From positions 87,290,964 to 87,354,963 of the forward strand of contig CM054118.1 in assembly GCA_028673005.1 (NCBI GenBank): DNA of 64,000 bases, written 5' to 3'. A program made the translations under genes and the position numbers. Shown here in pieces: positions 23,011 to 32,665 of the stretch. The notes below the pieces were generated by a model. It was given only the letters and a program-made list of their open reading frames with translations. It made no database searches and had not been told where the DNA came from. How positions within the stretch are numbered: the first letter of the stretch is position 1; each line of letters starts with the position of its first letter. This DNA is from Tanypteryx hageni (Eukaryota > Arthropoda > Insecta > Odonata > Petaluridae).

Positions 23011-23362
23011 TAATACTTCTCAAAATTCCAAATAGGTTGCATAATAATAAATATTTTAAGAAACTGCGATAAAACTTTAGACTTTACAAAGAACAGAAAT
23101 AAACTCAAACCATAGCCTTCTGGTATTGGATATAGCCAAAAAGCTGTAACAATTAAGTCAAGAAAAAGGAGCGCTACTAAGACGTAACTAAGCGTCAATT
23201 GCTTACAATAGTCGTCGGTAGGTGGCGTGGTGGTGGCAGCTAAAATATAAGATATCTCTTAAACAATGCATTATATGGAAAAATGTTTCAAACATAGGTC
23301 GTAGAAAATCACATTTCCTAAAACTTTTATTCCGATACATTTTTACATTTATCAAATATTAA

Positions 23363-23673
23363 CACATTCAGTGCGGACGACTCACACGTGTCACCCGGGT
23401 TTCTACGGAGGGGCGGGCGACTCACGGTGTGAGCCACCCGAGTCTTTCTTTTCAAAGCCGTGGGACAAACACCCGCATGCGGTTTATGCTTTTGTAACGG
23501 TATCTCGCCTTTCAGCATGACTCTAGCTTCGTAGTGAATAGCATCGTTTCCGTTTCTGTCGAGTATTTTTCTTCCAAGCTTCCGAAAACCAGTGTTTATG
23601 GTTTTATTTTATCGTTTCTGTTTTTAATAATCTAAATTATCTGAAGTGTTTCTTAGTAGGAGACATATATAGA

Positions 23674-23748
<75 letters not shown>

Positions 23749-24067
23749 CATATAATGTATTTCGCATATTTCAGTAGTTTTTCTATTTAGATTTCTCATT
23801 TATTTTAAGTTACCTTACCGGTACCTTTCTTCGTCCAAAAAAGAATTTTATCGACATACTGTAAGTATTTGTTGTGAAAAATACTCTCGGTAATATTATT
23901 CATCTCCTTTATATTCCATTTACATGTTGTGCATTAGATTTAATGTTCTACATTTTGTTTTGCAGATTCAGATTGCGCCTACTTATAGCTTTGTCATAGA
24001 CAACAATCATTCACCTTATCTCCGCTTCTTAATAAAAGCGTCGAGTTCGTAGCCCGCAGTGTATGTG
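23363..24067. mobile_element. piggyBac-like MITE (TTAA-flanked)
   Basis: TTAA occurs at 23359-23362 and 24068-24071. The ends are inverted: CACATTCAGTGCGGACGACTC on the left and CACATACACTGCGGGCTACG from the right. TTAA duplication with CAC-starting TIRs fits the piggyBac type (Kolobok also uses TTAA). 705 bp, no transposase; it contains the AT microsatellite. It accounts for about half of the interruption of the hAT transposase. Confidence 0.6.
23677..23746. repeat. (AT)n microsatellite
   Basis: About 70 bp of uninterrupted AT dinucleotides inside the piggyBac-like MITE. Confidence 0.9.
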
Positions 24068-24084
24068 TTAAAGCAAATATTTCA

Positions 24085-24400
24085 AAATAACGGATAAGTG
24101 ACAATAGTAAACACCCACTTCCGGTTGACCGATTTTTACAAAAAACTAATCAGTTCTGACTTTTATAAAAATCTTAAATATAAAATTTCGCGTTGACCTG
24201 AATAATAGGTTTTGAGTTCGAGCACTCACAAAAAAGCTGTCCCATTCACACACAGACATCATCGAGAAAATGGTCAAAACGTGTTCAGGGGACCTCAAAA
24301 CTTGTATTTCCGTTGAAATCTCGAAATCGATTTTTTTCATGAAAACAATGCTTTCCCCTATACTACGTATATGGAGAAAGTAAAAAACACGAAAGACCTA
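24085..24400. repeat. Dispersed element with 'tactacgtatatgg' end
   Basis: Contains 'acacagacatcatcgagaaa', 'cgttgaaatctcgaaatcga' and ends 'ctatactacgtatatggaga'. From general knowledge this text recurs in many insect genomes as a short interspersed DNA element. It sits between the piggyBac-like MITE and the last hAT exon-like piece, so it is part of the nested interruption. Class unassigned. Confidence 0.5.
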
Positions 24401-24410
24401 AAAACATGTC

Positions 24411-24638
24411 TTGAGAAAGGAAATGCTGTATTTTCAAGAAGAAAAAATAAGTGGAAAATATTTTTAAATTGCTTTTGATTTCCTATTGACCGTTCCACCA
24501 ACGAGTGTCGAATCAGAAAGAGCGTTTTATACGCCACAGTTGATATACACAAAAATCAGGTCGCGGTTAGTAGACAAAAGTTTGGATAAATTATGTTTTC
24601 TGCGTGTCTATTTTAACAACCAAAGAGACAATAAATAA
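24411..24638 (+). pseudogene. hAT transposase C-terminal dimerisation domain
   Basis: One frame reads 'LRKEMLYFQEEKISGKYF', a stop, then 'FDFLLTVPPTSVESERAF', 'YTKIRSRLVDKSLDKLCFLR' and a terminal stop. 'PPTSVEAERxFS…KIRSRLxDKxLxxLCFLR' is the signature of the hAT C-terminal dimerisation domain. It continues the fragment at 22476-23010 in the same orientation. Downstream, 'cggtaaatttgcaatctcttg' at about 24893-24915 could be the element's right terminus (CAAGAGATTGCAAATTTACC in reverse), which is inference. Confidence 0.8.
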
Positions 24639-25005
24639 AATAGAATCAGCGAAATAACTTTTATTTCAATTATTATCTTTAATTTAAATTTTAATATATG
24701 TATATATTACGGTAAAAGTTGAAATCGGTAAATGTGTACAATTCCCGGACTACACACATTGCTCATAATATATATTTATCGTTTTAAAATAAAAATTAGC
24801 ATTGTTCTGAAAATGTCGAAAGTTACCGATAAATTACCGATTTACCGGTAATTAGGAAAACATTTGCCGAATTACCGTTAAATGAATAAGTCGGTAAATT
24901 TGCAATCTCTTGTCTGCACAGACACCAGCAAGTTTCTTACCTCGTAGTTTTAAAATCTGTATAACTTCTATTATTTTCTTTAAAATATCTTCATCAGATG
25001 AGTGT

Positions 25006-25122
25006 CCGTGTTATGAATGCAAATAATCTGAGTAAACTCAAGGTATGTTTGTTTGTAGTTCAAACATACCTTCAAGCAAACGTACCTTGGGATTATTCAG
25101 AACACATCTATTCATAAAACGG
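25006..25122. repeat. Inverted repeat (foldback), about 50-bp arms
   Basis: The left arm 'gttatgaatgcaaataatct' to 'aaggtatgtttgtttg' (25009-25053) pairs with the right arm ending 'ttcataaaac' (25073-25120). A partial third, direct copy follows at 25128-25162. The short loop contains further 'caaacatacctt' pairing. A small foldback element or duplication-inversion are both possible. Confidence 0.6.
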
Positions 25123-25681
25123 GCTCTGTTATGAATGCATGTGATCTGAGTAATCTCAAGGTGATTGATTGTCCAAGGTACACGAGCATTGAACAAAATC
25201 TTTCATGTCACAGCTCTCTTATCACTTAACTCTGAAACTATTATTCTCTTGGTCACTTGGTCATTCTGTCTGTAACGCTCAATATCTCAGCCGTTTCTTC
25301 AACCAGTTCAACCAAATTTGGTAGGATTGCTATGATCACGTACCAATACGGAATGATATAAAAAAGTTCCCGGGTTCGATTCCTCCCATAAGACGCTCAA
25401 TATCTCAGCCATTTGTTTGATTGAAAAGCCCGTTTTAAAGTAGCTAATTCATCTAGTAATGTTATAATAGAATGACATACATGTTGCAAGAATATTCCTA
25501 TTCTGCTCAGCTTGATTCTGTGATATATAACACTGATTCTACGCTGCTCATTCATTCTTAACCAGCTTAAATTTTCAATTAGAGATATTTTCGGACACAT
25601 CTCTTCAGAAATCATTGTCAAACATTCATTTTTAAAAATTATCGTTAGTGAATAGGCGACCTGAAGCTGCAATTTCTAGTG

Positions 25682-26090
25682 CTAAGAAGAAAATTTGACC
25701 AGGAGAGGGAAAGGGAGGAGGAGATCGGAGGAGGAGAAAGGGGAAGGAGATAGTGGGAGGAGATAGGAGGAGGAGATAGGGCGAGAAGATAAGAGGAGGA
25801 GATAGGGGGATAAGAAAGGGGTAGGAGATAGGGGAGGAAGAGGAGATAGGGGTAGGAGATAGGGGGGTAGGAGAGGGAACCGAGAGTTGAACGGCAAGTG
25901 AGAGAGGAGGGAGTGTAGCTGGATGGAGGGTGAGAGAGAGGTCGCCGATGAGTAGGTTTGGAATAAAGAGGTTGAGGGGAAGGAGGGAGATGGAGAGAGG
26001 AAGGAAGGGGAGGCATGGAGAGGAGAGGGAGGGGTAGACTTGAAGAGGGGCGGGAGGGGGGGAGGGGGAGAGGGCGGCTCCAAAAGGCGA
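25682..26090. repeat. Polypurine low-complexity tract
   Basis: About 400 bp of G/A-rich sequence built from 'ggaggaggagataggggg' variants. The long Pro/Ser/Leu-rich minus-strand frames here (up to 161 codons, three overlapping frames) come from strand asymmetry, not selection. Confidence 0.8.
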
Positions 26091-26828
26091 ATAGTGTACA
26101 CTAAATACTGGAGGCATGTTCTCTAACAGCCGTTCTCTTTTGCATCTTACGTCCCAGCAACCATTTTCTCAAAAAACCGGTGTCCCATAATGAAAAAAAC
26201 AAAATCCCACCTTTTTCAATTTTAAAGTTAAATGTAGTATTATGCTAATAATGAATAAAAAATTTAAAAAATAATATTTAATTTTAAATAATTAAATTTT
26301 ATTTAATTTATCTCTGAGAGGAATTGTGCACCTCTGCCTTCGCATTTTTCAGTCATCGAAATTTTCGTTTAATTTTCCTTCGGCTGTTATCCTTTCGTTG
26401 AGATCTCCATTCCTGAACCACTAATTAATTACTTCCCTTCGCCCTTTCTGTGCCATATTTTGAACGATTTGAAATCTCAGCAGTAACCACCTTCCCCGGC
26501 GAATACTCAATCTCATTAATTTTTCCTTGCTTTCACCTTATCCATTTATCCTTTTACCATTTTGATCAATCATTGGGAATTCTCTCTGTGTCTTTTGTTT
26601 GGAAGGGATCTTGCCTCTTACAGGGCTTTTCCCTTGTCGGTACTTCCCGTATTTAGGGACTCGAGAGTTCGAGCGTCCTTCGCCCCTTATTCTCTCCTTT
26701 TCCGCTTGGGAAGAGGGAGATCTGATTCCTCGCCTGTGGAGGATCATGGCCGCTTATTTTTGTCCCAGGAATTAGCAGTGGCCCTGAGCAGTTCTCGTAC
26801 TATTTCTTCCCTGTGACATTCTCCTTTC

Positions 26829-27055
26829 CTAAAGAACTGTTACTGACATGTTCCTTATGAATGGGAGTACAGGGATGGTGCCGGATTTGTTGTAAAGGTC
26901 GTGCACCGTGCCAGGCCCTGGTCGTATTGCCGCCCGTAGTGTCCTTTTTTCAAAGGATTGAAGTCTCTGCTTCGAGGGTACCCTTATCATGCCAGACCAG
27001 ACAGGGGCCGCGTATGTTAGGGTTGGCCGTATATGGGAATGCTGCCCACCCCTAT
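26829..27055 (-). pseudogene. LINE reverse transcriptase C-terminal fragment (Jockey/CR1-like)
   Basis: The minus strand reads 'IRPTLTYAAPVWSG', 'KQRLQSFEKRTLRAAI', 'DLYNKSGTIPVLPFIRN' and a stop at 26829-26831. 'LIRPxLTYAxPVW…LQxxQxxxLRxI…LxxxxxIPxLxxFI' is the conserved post-RT region of Jockey-group LINEs. Upstream the match ends abruptly near 27055. A small, inactive fragment. Confidence 0.65.
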
Positions 27056-27069
27056 ATTATTTAATTTAT

Positions 27070-28220
27070 TGTTAACATTTGACGTCCCATTGGAAGGTAA
27101 TATAAAATGACTCATTCTCTTATTTTATTTTCCATCGATTAATTTTTTTGCAACACTTTTGGAAAAACAGGTTTTCCACAAAAAATAAATTTTACTATTA
27201 TATATATTTTCAAAATTTTGAACATTTAAGTGCTGCGCTCGTTATCCTCAGAAAACATGAGAGTTAGACGACTACTGCCACCTAGCAATTCCATCCGAAA
27301 GCACGATGGCTTGACGAAGGGCGGGAGAATTCACGTAGGATGAGCAGTGGTAGTTATAGAAGAATATCCGAGATGTTCTTTTGTCAAGAGTCGTATTATA
27401 TTACTATAATTAGCAGAATATGTAATGATTCCATTGGATATATTTTATCTTTCCTTCAGAAGTCGAAAGATGCTTTTAAAAATTACAGTTTATGATGATT
27501 TAAAAGATTTTATTGACTTAGAAAAGTAACTGTTAGTTTTTTTTCGCTCAGTTAATCGGATTTATAAAAAAACACGAGCAGTTATTGCTTGAACAATTTC
27601 CATTGTAGACCTAAATGCAGGAGGGGATTCAGGTGTTTCGGCTACGATACATTCTCCAAGCATAGTGGGCAGGGGAATTTAATTCCTGGACGATGTTAAA
27701 TTAAAATTACATCCAGAGCAACATGAATTTCAAATTCTATTTTCATATTCGGTTAGAATACGTGCTGTTATCTCCTAAGATACGACATATAACCTTCCGG
27801 TACAATCACCGAGCCGATAAGTCCAAGGACCGGTCTGCTGAAACTTGTGTATTATTTCCTTTTTCAACGAGTCATTCTTATTCATGAGAAAATTTTTTCA
27901 CCGTTATATTACTTGATTTTCAATAAGATTTGATCCACTCTTTGCTAATAGTGTTATGGGAGGAGGGTTGGGCCGGTTCTCCTCACAAATTACCGGGCCG
28001 TTTGATACTTCTCTGTCTGCCCCTGCCTAAAAGCCATCTTTTTTCTCATAAATTAACGAAAAAGAGTCATTCTGCGTTTCAGATTTTTCTCTGATTTTAG
28101 AAACCATTGCGCGTCTTTTTTACGAATCGTTGCATTCCTTTCAGCCTCTTTTCCTATCCAACTTCTTTTACCTGCCAATGCAACCACAGGTGGATTTATC
28201 TATTCATGAAGCTTATTGTC
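27070..28220. other. Non-coding stretch
   Basis: AT-rich; no recognisable coding or terminal-repeat structure. Confidence 0.45.
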
Positions 28221-28231
28221 GCCTCTTAATA

Positions 28232-29040
28232 CAGGGGTGCGCAAACTAGGGGGCGCGCCCCCATTTGGGGGCGCGGCAATTGATGCGAGGGGTGCGATTA
28301 TAGCCATGATTTAATTTTAACTGTAAGAAAATTTAGTTCGTTTTTCATATTTCATATATATTTTTTGTTTACAATGTTATATTTCTGTAATCTTTCGTAT
28401 TTACGAAAGTATCATGCTGGGAATCCCCTCAGCGTGACCGTGACTTTGTTTACAGTGCGCGTTATCGCACTATACCGCAGTACGTTGTCGAACGAAGGCC
28501 GTCATGTGAATACGTCTATTGAAGTGTGCAATGTTTAGTTCTGAACCGGTGGATTTATTCTTTATTGTTTTACAAATAAATTTAATAAAATAATTGTCAG
28601 TAAGAACATCATCATCATCAATTAACCCGAGACTGGACGAAATTGCCAGTAAGAGACAAGCCCACATCCCATTGAATTAAATCTTTTCATACAAAAATCA
28701 AGTGTTATTTTTCTTTTTTTGTGCTTTTCTTATTGTTATTTTAAAATGTGATATTTATTTTTGTATTCATATTGCTGTATAATTTCATTAATTTAGTGAT
28801 ATTTGATTTTATTCCTATTAGAATGTTCATTTTGTGTATTTATCTTGAATTATTTTGTTATTTTCAGTTTTAATAAAATATACCATTTTTTGTAACATAC
28901 TATTTCTCAAAATTATCATCGACATAAAACCCCTCCCAAATACCAAATCTTGATAAAAATCTTGCCAGCCATGGTAGGGGGCCCGAGTTTGTATTTTGAA
29001 CAAAAATTGGGGCGCGGCATGAAAAGTTTGCGCACCCCTG
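28232..29040. mobile_element. Non-autonomous hAT element, complete (809 bp)
   Basis: The TIRs begin CAGGGGTGCGCAAACTAGGG and, from the right, CAGGGGTGCGCAAACTTTTC, identical over the first 15 bases, each followed by a GCGCCCC block. The 8-bp duplications tcttaata (28224-28231) and tcttagta (29041-29048) match at 7 of 8. No transposase inside. Left and right ends are intact, so it is structurally complete. Confidence 0.88.
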
Positions 29041-29610
29041 TCTTAGTATATCAATTATAAAATATTTATCATAAAAATAAACGTTTAAACATATTTATAT
29101 ATCATGTTTATTATATTATGAATTTACTTTGAAATTTACAAAGCACAACGCCGCACCTTCCTTTCAGCAAAGAAATTGATGTCATCGTAAAAGATCGCTG
29201 ACGATAAATCCGATTCGATTTAAAGAATTGTCAAAGCGTTTAATGTCTTCTGACATTCTTGATCGCAATTACTTCTTAAACCGCCGAAAGCTCGAAAAAG
29301 AACGTTCTGCAGCACAATTTGTGGCTGGTATGCATATGAACATTCTTAGTGCAATGTGGATATCGAATGCAAAACAAAAGAGTTTTCTGGGTGAGAGCCC
29401 GGCAGCGAGCGAATTCACTTAGCAGAGCGAGGTACGGGCATATATAAAGTATTAATTTTCCTTTTTCCTTGTCCTTTATTGAATTTGTCGCATTTACTAC
29501 ATTGTATTCAATAAACTCCGGATTTGTCGTTTGTTTGTTTGTGTGTATTCCTGGATAATCTGGCTAATTATTATTATTTTAACCATTGGATAGCCATAAC
29601 TCCTTACACA

Positions 29611-29755
29611 CCAGGCACACACAAGAGAGAAGGGAAACCGGGTGCCGGCATTAGCCAATTCTTTACGAAGAGCAACAAGGGGCCAATTGCTTAAGGTCCC
29701 TTCCAAAGGACGGAGCGCTGACTTGCGCGGTCTCCTCAAATCATACAAGTAGGGG
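29611..29755 (-). mobile_element. SINE fragment, inverted copy
   Basis: The reverse complement of the SINE body seen at 16490-16657: 'gggaaaccgggtgccggcat', 'aggacggagcgctgac' and 'gcgcggtctcctcaaatc'. The tRNA head is missing. It faces the copy at 29795-30008. Confidence 0.75.
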
Positions 29756-29794
29756 ATGGGACGATCTCAGGTTGAAAATCCGACCTCCGCCGAA

Positions 29795-30008
29795 TTTGAA
29801 CCTGGGACTGCTGCATTCCTGCGAAAGTAGGATTTTTTCCGAGAACACCCGGCCCCCTGTTTGTGTGGTTTGAGGAGGCCGCGCAAAGTCAGCGCTCCGT
29901 CCTTCGAAAGGCATGTTAAGCAGTTGGTTCCCTAGGTGCCTTTCGTAAAGAGAAGGCTAATGCCGGCATTGGGTTTCCCTCCTTCCTTCTGTGTGCGTGT
30001 GTGTCCAG
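29795..30008 (+). mobile_element. SINE, direct copy of the inverted pair
   Basis: Reads 'gattttttccgagaacaccc' through 'gcgctccgtccttcgaaagg' to 'gggtttccctccttccttc', collinear with 16440-16657. The box B area is degraded ('aacctgggactgctgcattcc'). With the preceding inverted copy it makes a possible hairpin of about 400 nt. Confidence 0.75.
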
Positions 30009-30029
30009 TGGATGACAGTGCAAAATGAC

Positions 30030-31080
30030 TATAGCAGTCGACGCACTTAAAAATCAATTACTACTTCTGGAAGATTGTGAATATCGCCTACGTATCTGAG
30101 CCAGATGTGTGGAAAGTATTTGAAGGTAGATTTGCAAGTTGTTCCGAAGAAGTTCATGAAAAGGTCTGCGATGAATGGTGAGAGTGGATTTCCCAACGTT
30201 GTTCCGTCGTTTTTTATATTTTGTTGTTTTCTTATGAAGTAGTTTGTGTCAATGCTTAGTTTTGTAAGTTTTATGTATTCGTGTCATTGTTTTGTGTTTA
30301 TATTTTTGTTGACTTACCAGTAAATAAGGTATTCGAGGTATTTTTTGACGGGTATACTCAGAAAAGGGCGGTGATGTCAAAAGAAACTAGAATCTCTATT
30401 TATGATGAAAGCTTCGCTCTTGAAATGAATTTAGAATAATTTCCTCATTTCAAATTTTTTAGAGATCTTTGCGATTGGTTTTGGGTGTGTGGGTGAGTGT
30501 TGGATTATAGTCTGTTTGCTCCCTGTCGTCGTGAGACGCACAAACCATCAGAAATTTGTTTGAGGTATCAAGTTCCTGGAGTGAAAAAAATGTTTTCCGT
30601 AAACTTGATATATTTTAACTGCTTACCTCTAATTTTTTTTTTCAGATTCTTACGGTTAAAGAGTTTGTTTAAAAGGTTAAAAAACTTTCTTTAACTGTAA
30701 ATTTTCAATTTTTCACCGTAGGTAGTCTCCTTTTTCTCATATAGAAAATTACCATAATTCAGCGGTGGGCCAATTGGCTATGTTATATGTGCGGTCGTTG
30801 ATGGCTGAGACTACGGGTCTGAATTTATTGCCGGGTTTATGAATTTTAGGCAAAGCATACATTCTGGGGACGCAAGGTTTGGGAACGTTAAGATTGAAGC
30901 GTAAGATACATTGTCCTTTCAATGCTGTTGACTATTTCGTTTAGAGGGTTCTGTTGGACTTTGGTGTATGGTTCGTCTTTTAGTATGAGCTCTACTGCTC
31001 CGTAATAGGCGGTTTTATCTGACATAATAACTGAATTACCTTTGTCGGCTTTGAGATAAAAACAATCTTATTTATTCCTT
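30030..31080 (-). pseudogene. Penelope-like element reverse transcriptase, decayed
   Basis: Minus-strand pieces in order: 'ADKGNSVIMSDKTAYY' and 'EPYTKVQQNPLNE' (about 30990-31070); 'PRMYALPKIHKPGNKFRPV' and 'RTYNIANWP' (about 30770-30880); 'LVSFDITALFSEYT' (about 30350-30390); 'LGNPLSPFIADLFMNFF' and 'WLRYVGDIHNLPEV' (about 30075-30220). These follow the Penelope RT order (ADKG, LPKIHK…RP, VSFDVxxLF, MGSPLSPxxA, RYVDD). The catalytic RYVDD reads RYVGD, and stops and frameshifts abound. A foreign segment interrupts the coding text at about 30640-30760. No GIY-YIG endonuclease part was recognised. Confidence 0.75.
30677..30745. repeat. Short repeat shared with 42225-42297
   Basis: 'ctttaactgtaaattttcaa' followed by 'tcaccgta' and 'gtctcctttttctcatatag' occurs here and at 42247-42296 with few differences. 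Here it breaks the Penelope-like coding sequence, suggesting a short inserted element. Confidence 0.6.
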
Positions 31081-31084
31081 TTTT

Positions 31085-32640
31085 AATTTTGTGTACAATG
31101 CGGTATATCTTCATTTACGTTATCATTAATTCCTCGCCTATTCATCTTCTTACTCAATTTATCCTTGCAATCCTCCGCCCGCGGATGCAGCCATTTTTGC
31201 GAGCAACATGTTTGGGTCAGATATACGCATCTCACGATTTTTCAGCTCTTAATACAATTGCTTCCGCGATTTTTCTGTTCATTCTTATTGACTGGCTCCT
31301 GAAAGGTAGAACAGAAATAATTCAATAATAAAAATAAGCAAATTTTTATGATAAGTTAATGAACAAAATCGGCGGCCAGGGGGATAATCCGTCCATTGAA
31401 GTTTCTGCACTCATATTTCGTGTAACTTTTACAAATGTCCATGTTTTCGCTTCGTAAAAGACTTGGAATTTGATCAAATTATTCTCTTACTGTAATTTAT
31501 TTTTGTTTGCAAACGCCCTTTTCTCTCTAATGGGAGCAAGTTTCTTTCCGTTACATTTGTACTTATTTTATCAGAACATTTTGCATCAATAACCTCAATG
31601 CTGAAATAATATTTAAAATCCTCAACTTTTTCTATAATACTCATCATTACATTCCAAGCCTTCTCATAATTTTTATTGTCTCTATATTTATTTCCATCTT
31701 TCTCCCTCCAAATTTGATGGATAGGACCGGTGACAGCAGGAACCTCCACTGCACTTCTTTCGTGTCATCTTGGACTAATATGACGTTTGTCACTTGTTGC
31801 ACTCATAAATCCCTTATCAATTTTTTATTTCCCGCACCAATGTCCTTAAATCTCCGAATCATTTTTACTCAGTCTATTCTATAAAATGGCTTCTGTGGAT
31901 GCTCAAGTTGCACACGGAAATCTTAAGACGATCATCCAATGCAAAATCAATGCTACAAAAGTAGTCTTTTGCCAGTACGTAGTTAAATCCAGAACGACGT
32001 CTGGCTATTGATTCGACGTGTAGGATTTTCAACAGACCAGGAGATTTGTAAGGTTACTTTAATATTAAAAATTTACACCGGTTATTTTTGTAAGTATTAT
32101 TTTAAACATTTTTTAAATCACGTTTTTTTTGCTGTGTATTTCATTTTGATGGTACATTAAAGATACTTCGCTCCGGAAGCTCTTGGTATAATCACCAAGA
32201 TGAGGTAAAAAAACAGATAAAAATACTGAATAACATAATTTCATACAAATGGAAGTATGACAAATCGGCATATTGAGGAATAATTACTCGGTTCTGTGCG
32301 AAGAAGGTCCAACATAGATAACGTGAGCATCTATAAGCTCAAAATATCGCAAAGAGGTTATTTTTTCCTGTTGGTATTCATACTTGCCATAATGGTGTTC
32401 GATAACTCAAACTTTTCTGTCTTACATTGAGTGTCAAGTTATCAAGGCTCTATTGTATGCGTGTATGCGTATTCATACACACACAAACAAATATATAAAT
32501 ACGCTAGTTCATGTATAAAAAAATAAATAAGTATCTCAGGTCGTGAAACGCGAGAGGAAAAAAGGGACCTCGGTGCGAGGGACAAACAATAGAATATTTA
32601 CAGGTTAAAGTCAACACTGTTGGTGTCTGACGTCACAACT
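31085..32640. other. Non-coding stretch 3' of the secreted-protein gene
   Basis: Contains a 91-codon minus-strand frame (31474-31749) with no recognised family. Probably intergenic; the poly(A) site of the gene at 32666 is expected here but no AATAAA close to the stop codon was evident. Confidence 0.4.
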
Positions 32641-32665
32641 CAGCGGCCTTCAATTGTCTACACAT

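Noticed and set aside
25632..26117. Three overlapping long Pro/Ser/Leu-rich minus-strand frames
   Set aside because: All three frames are open because the DNA is a polypurine tract; there is no codon-level structure.
31474..31749. 91-codon minus-strand frame with a charged, helical look
   Set aside because: Lacks any motif I can place, and no splice or neighbouring coding evidence supports it.
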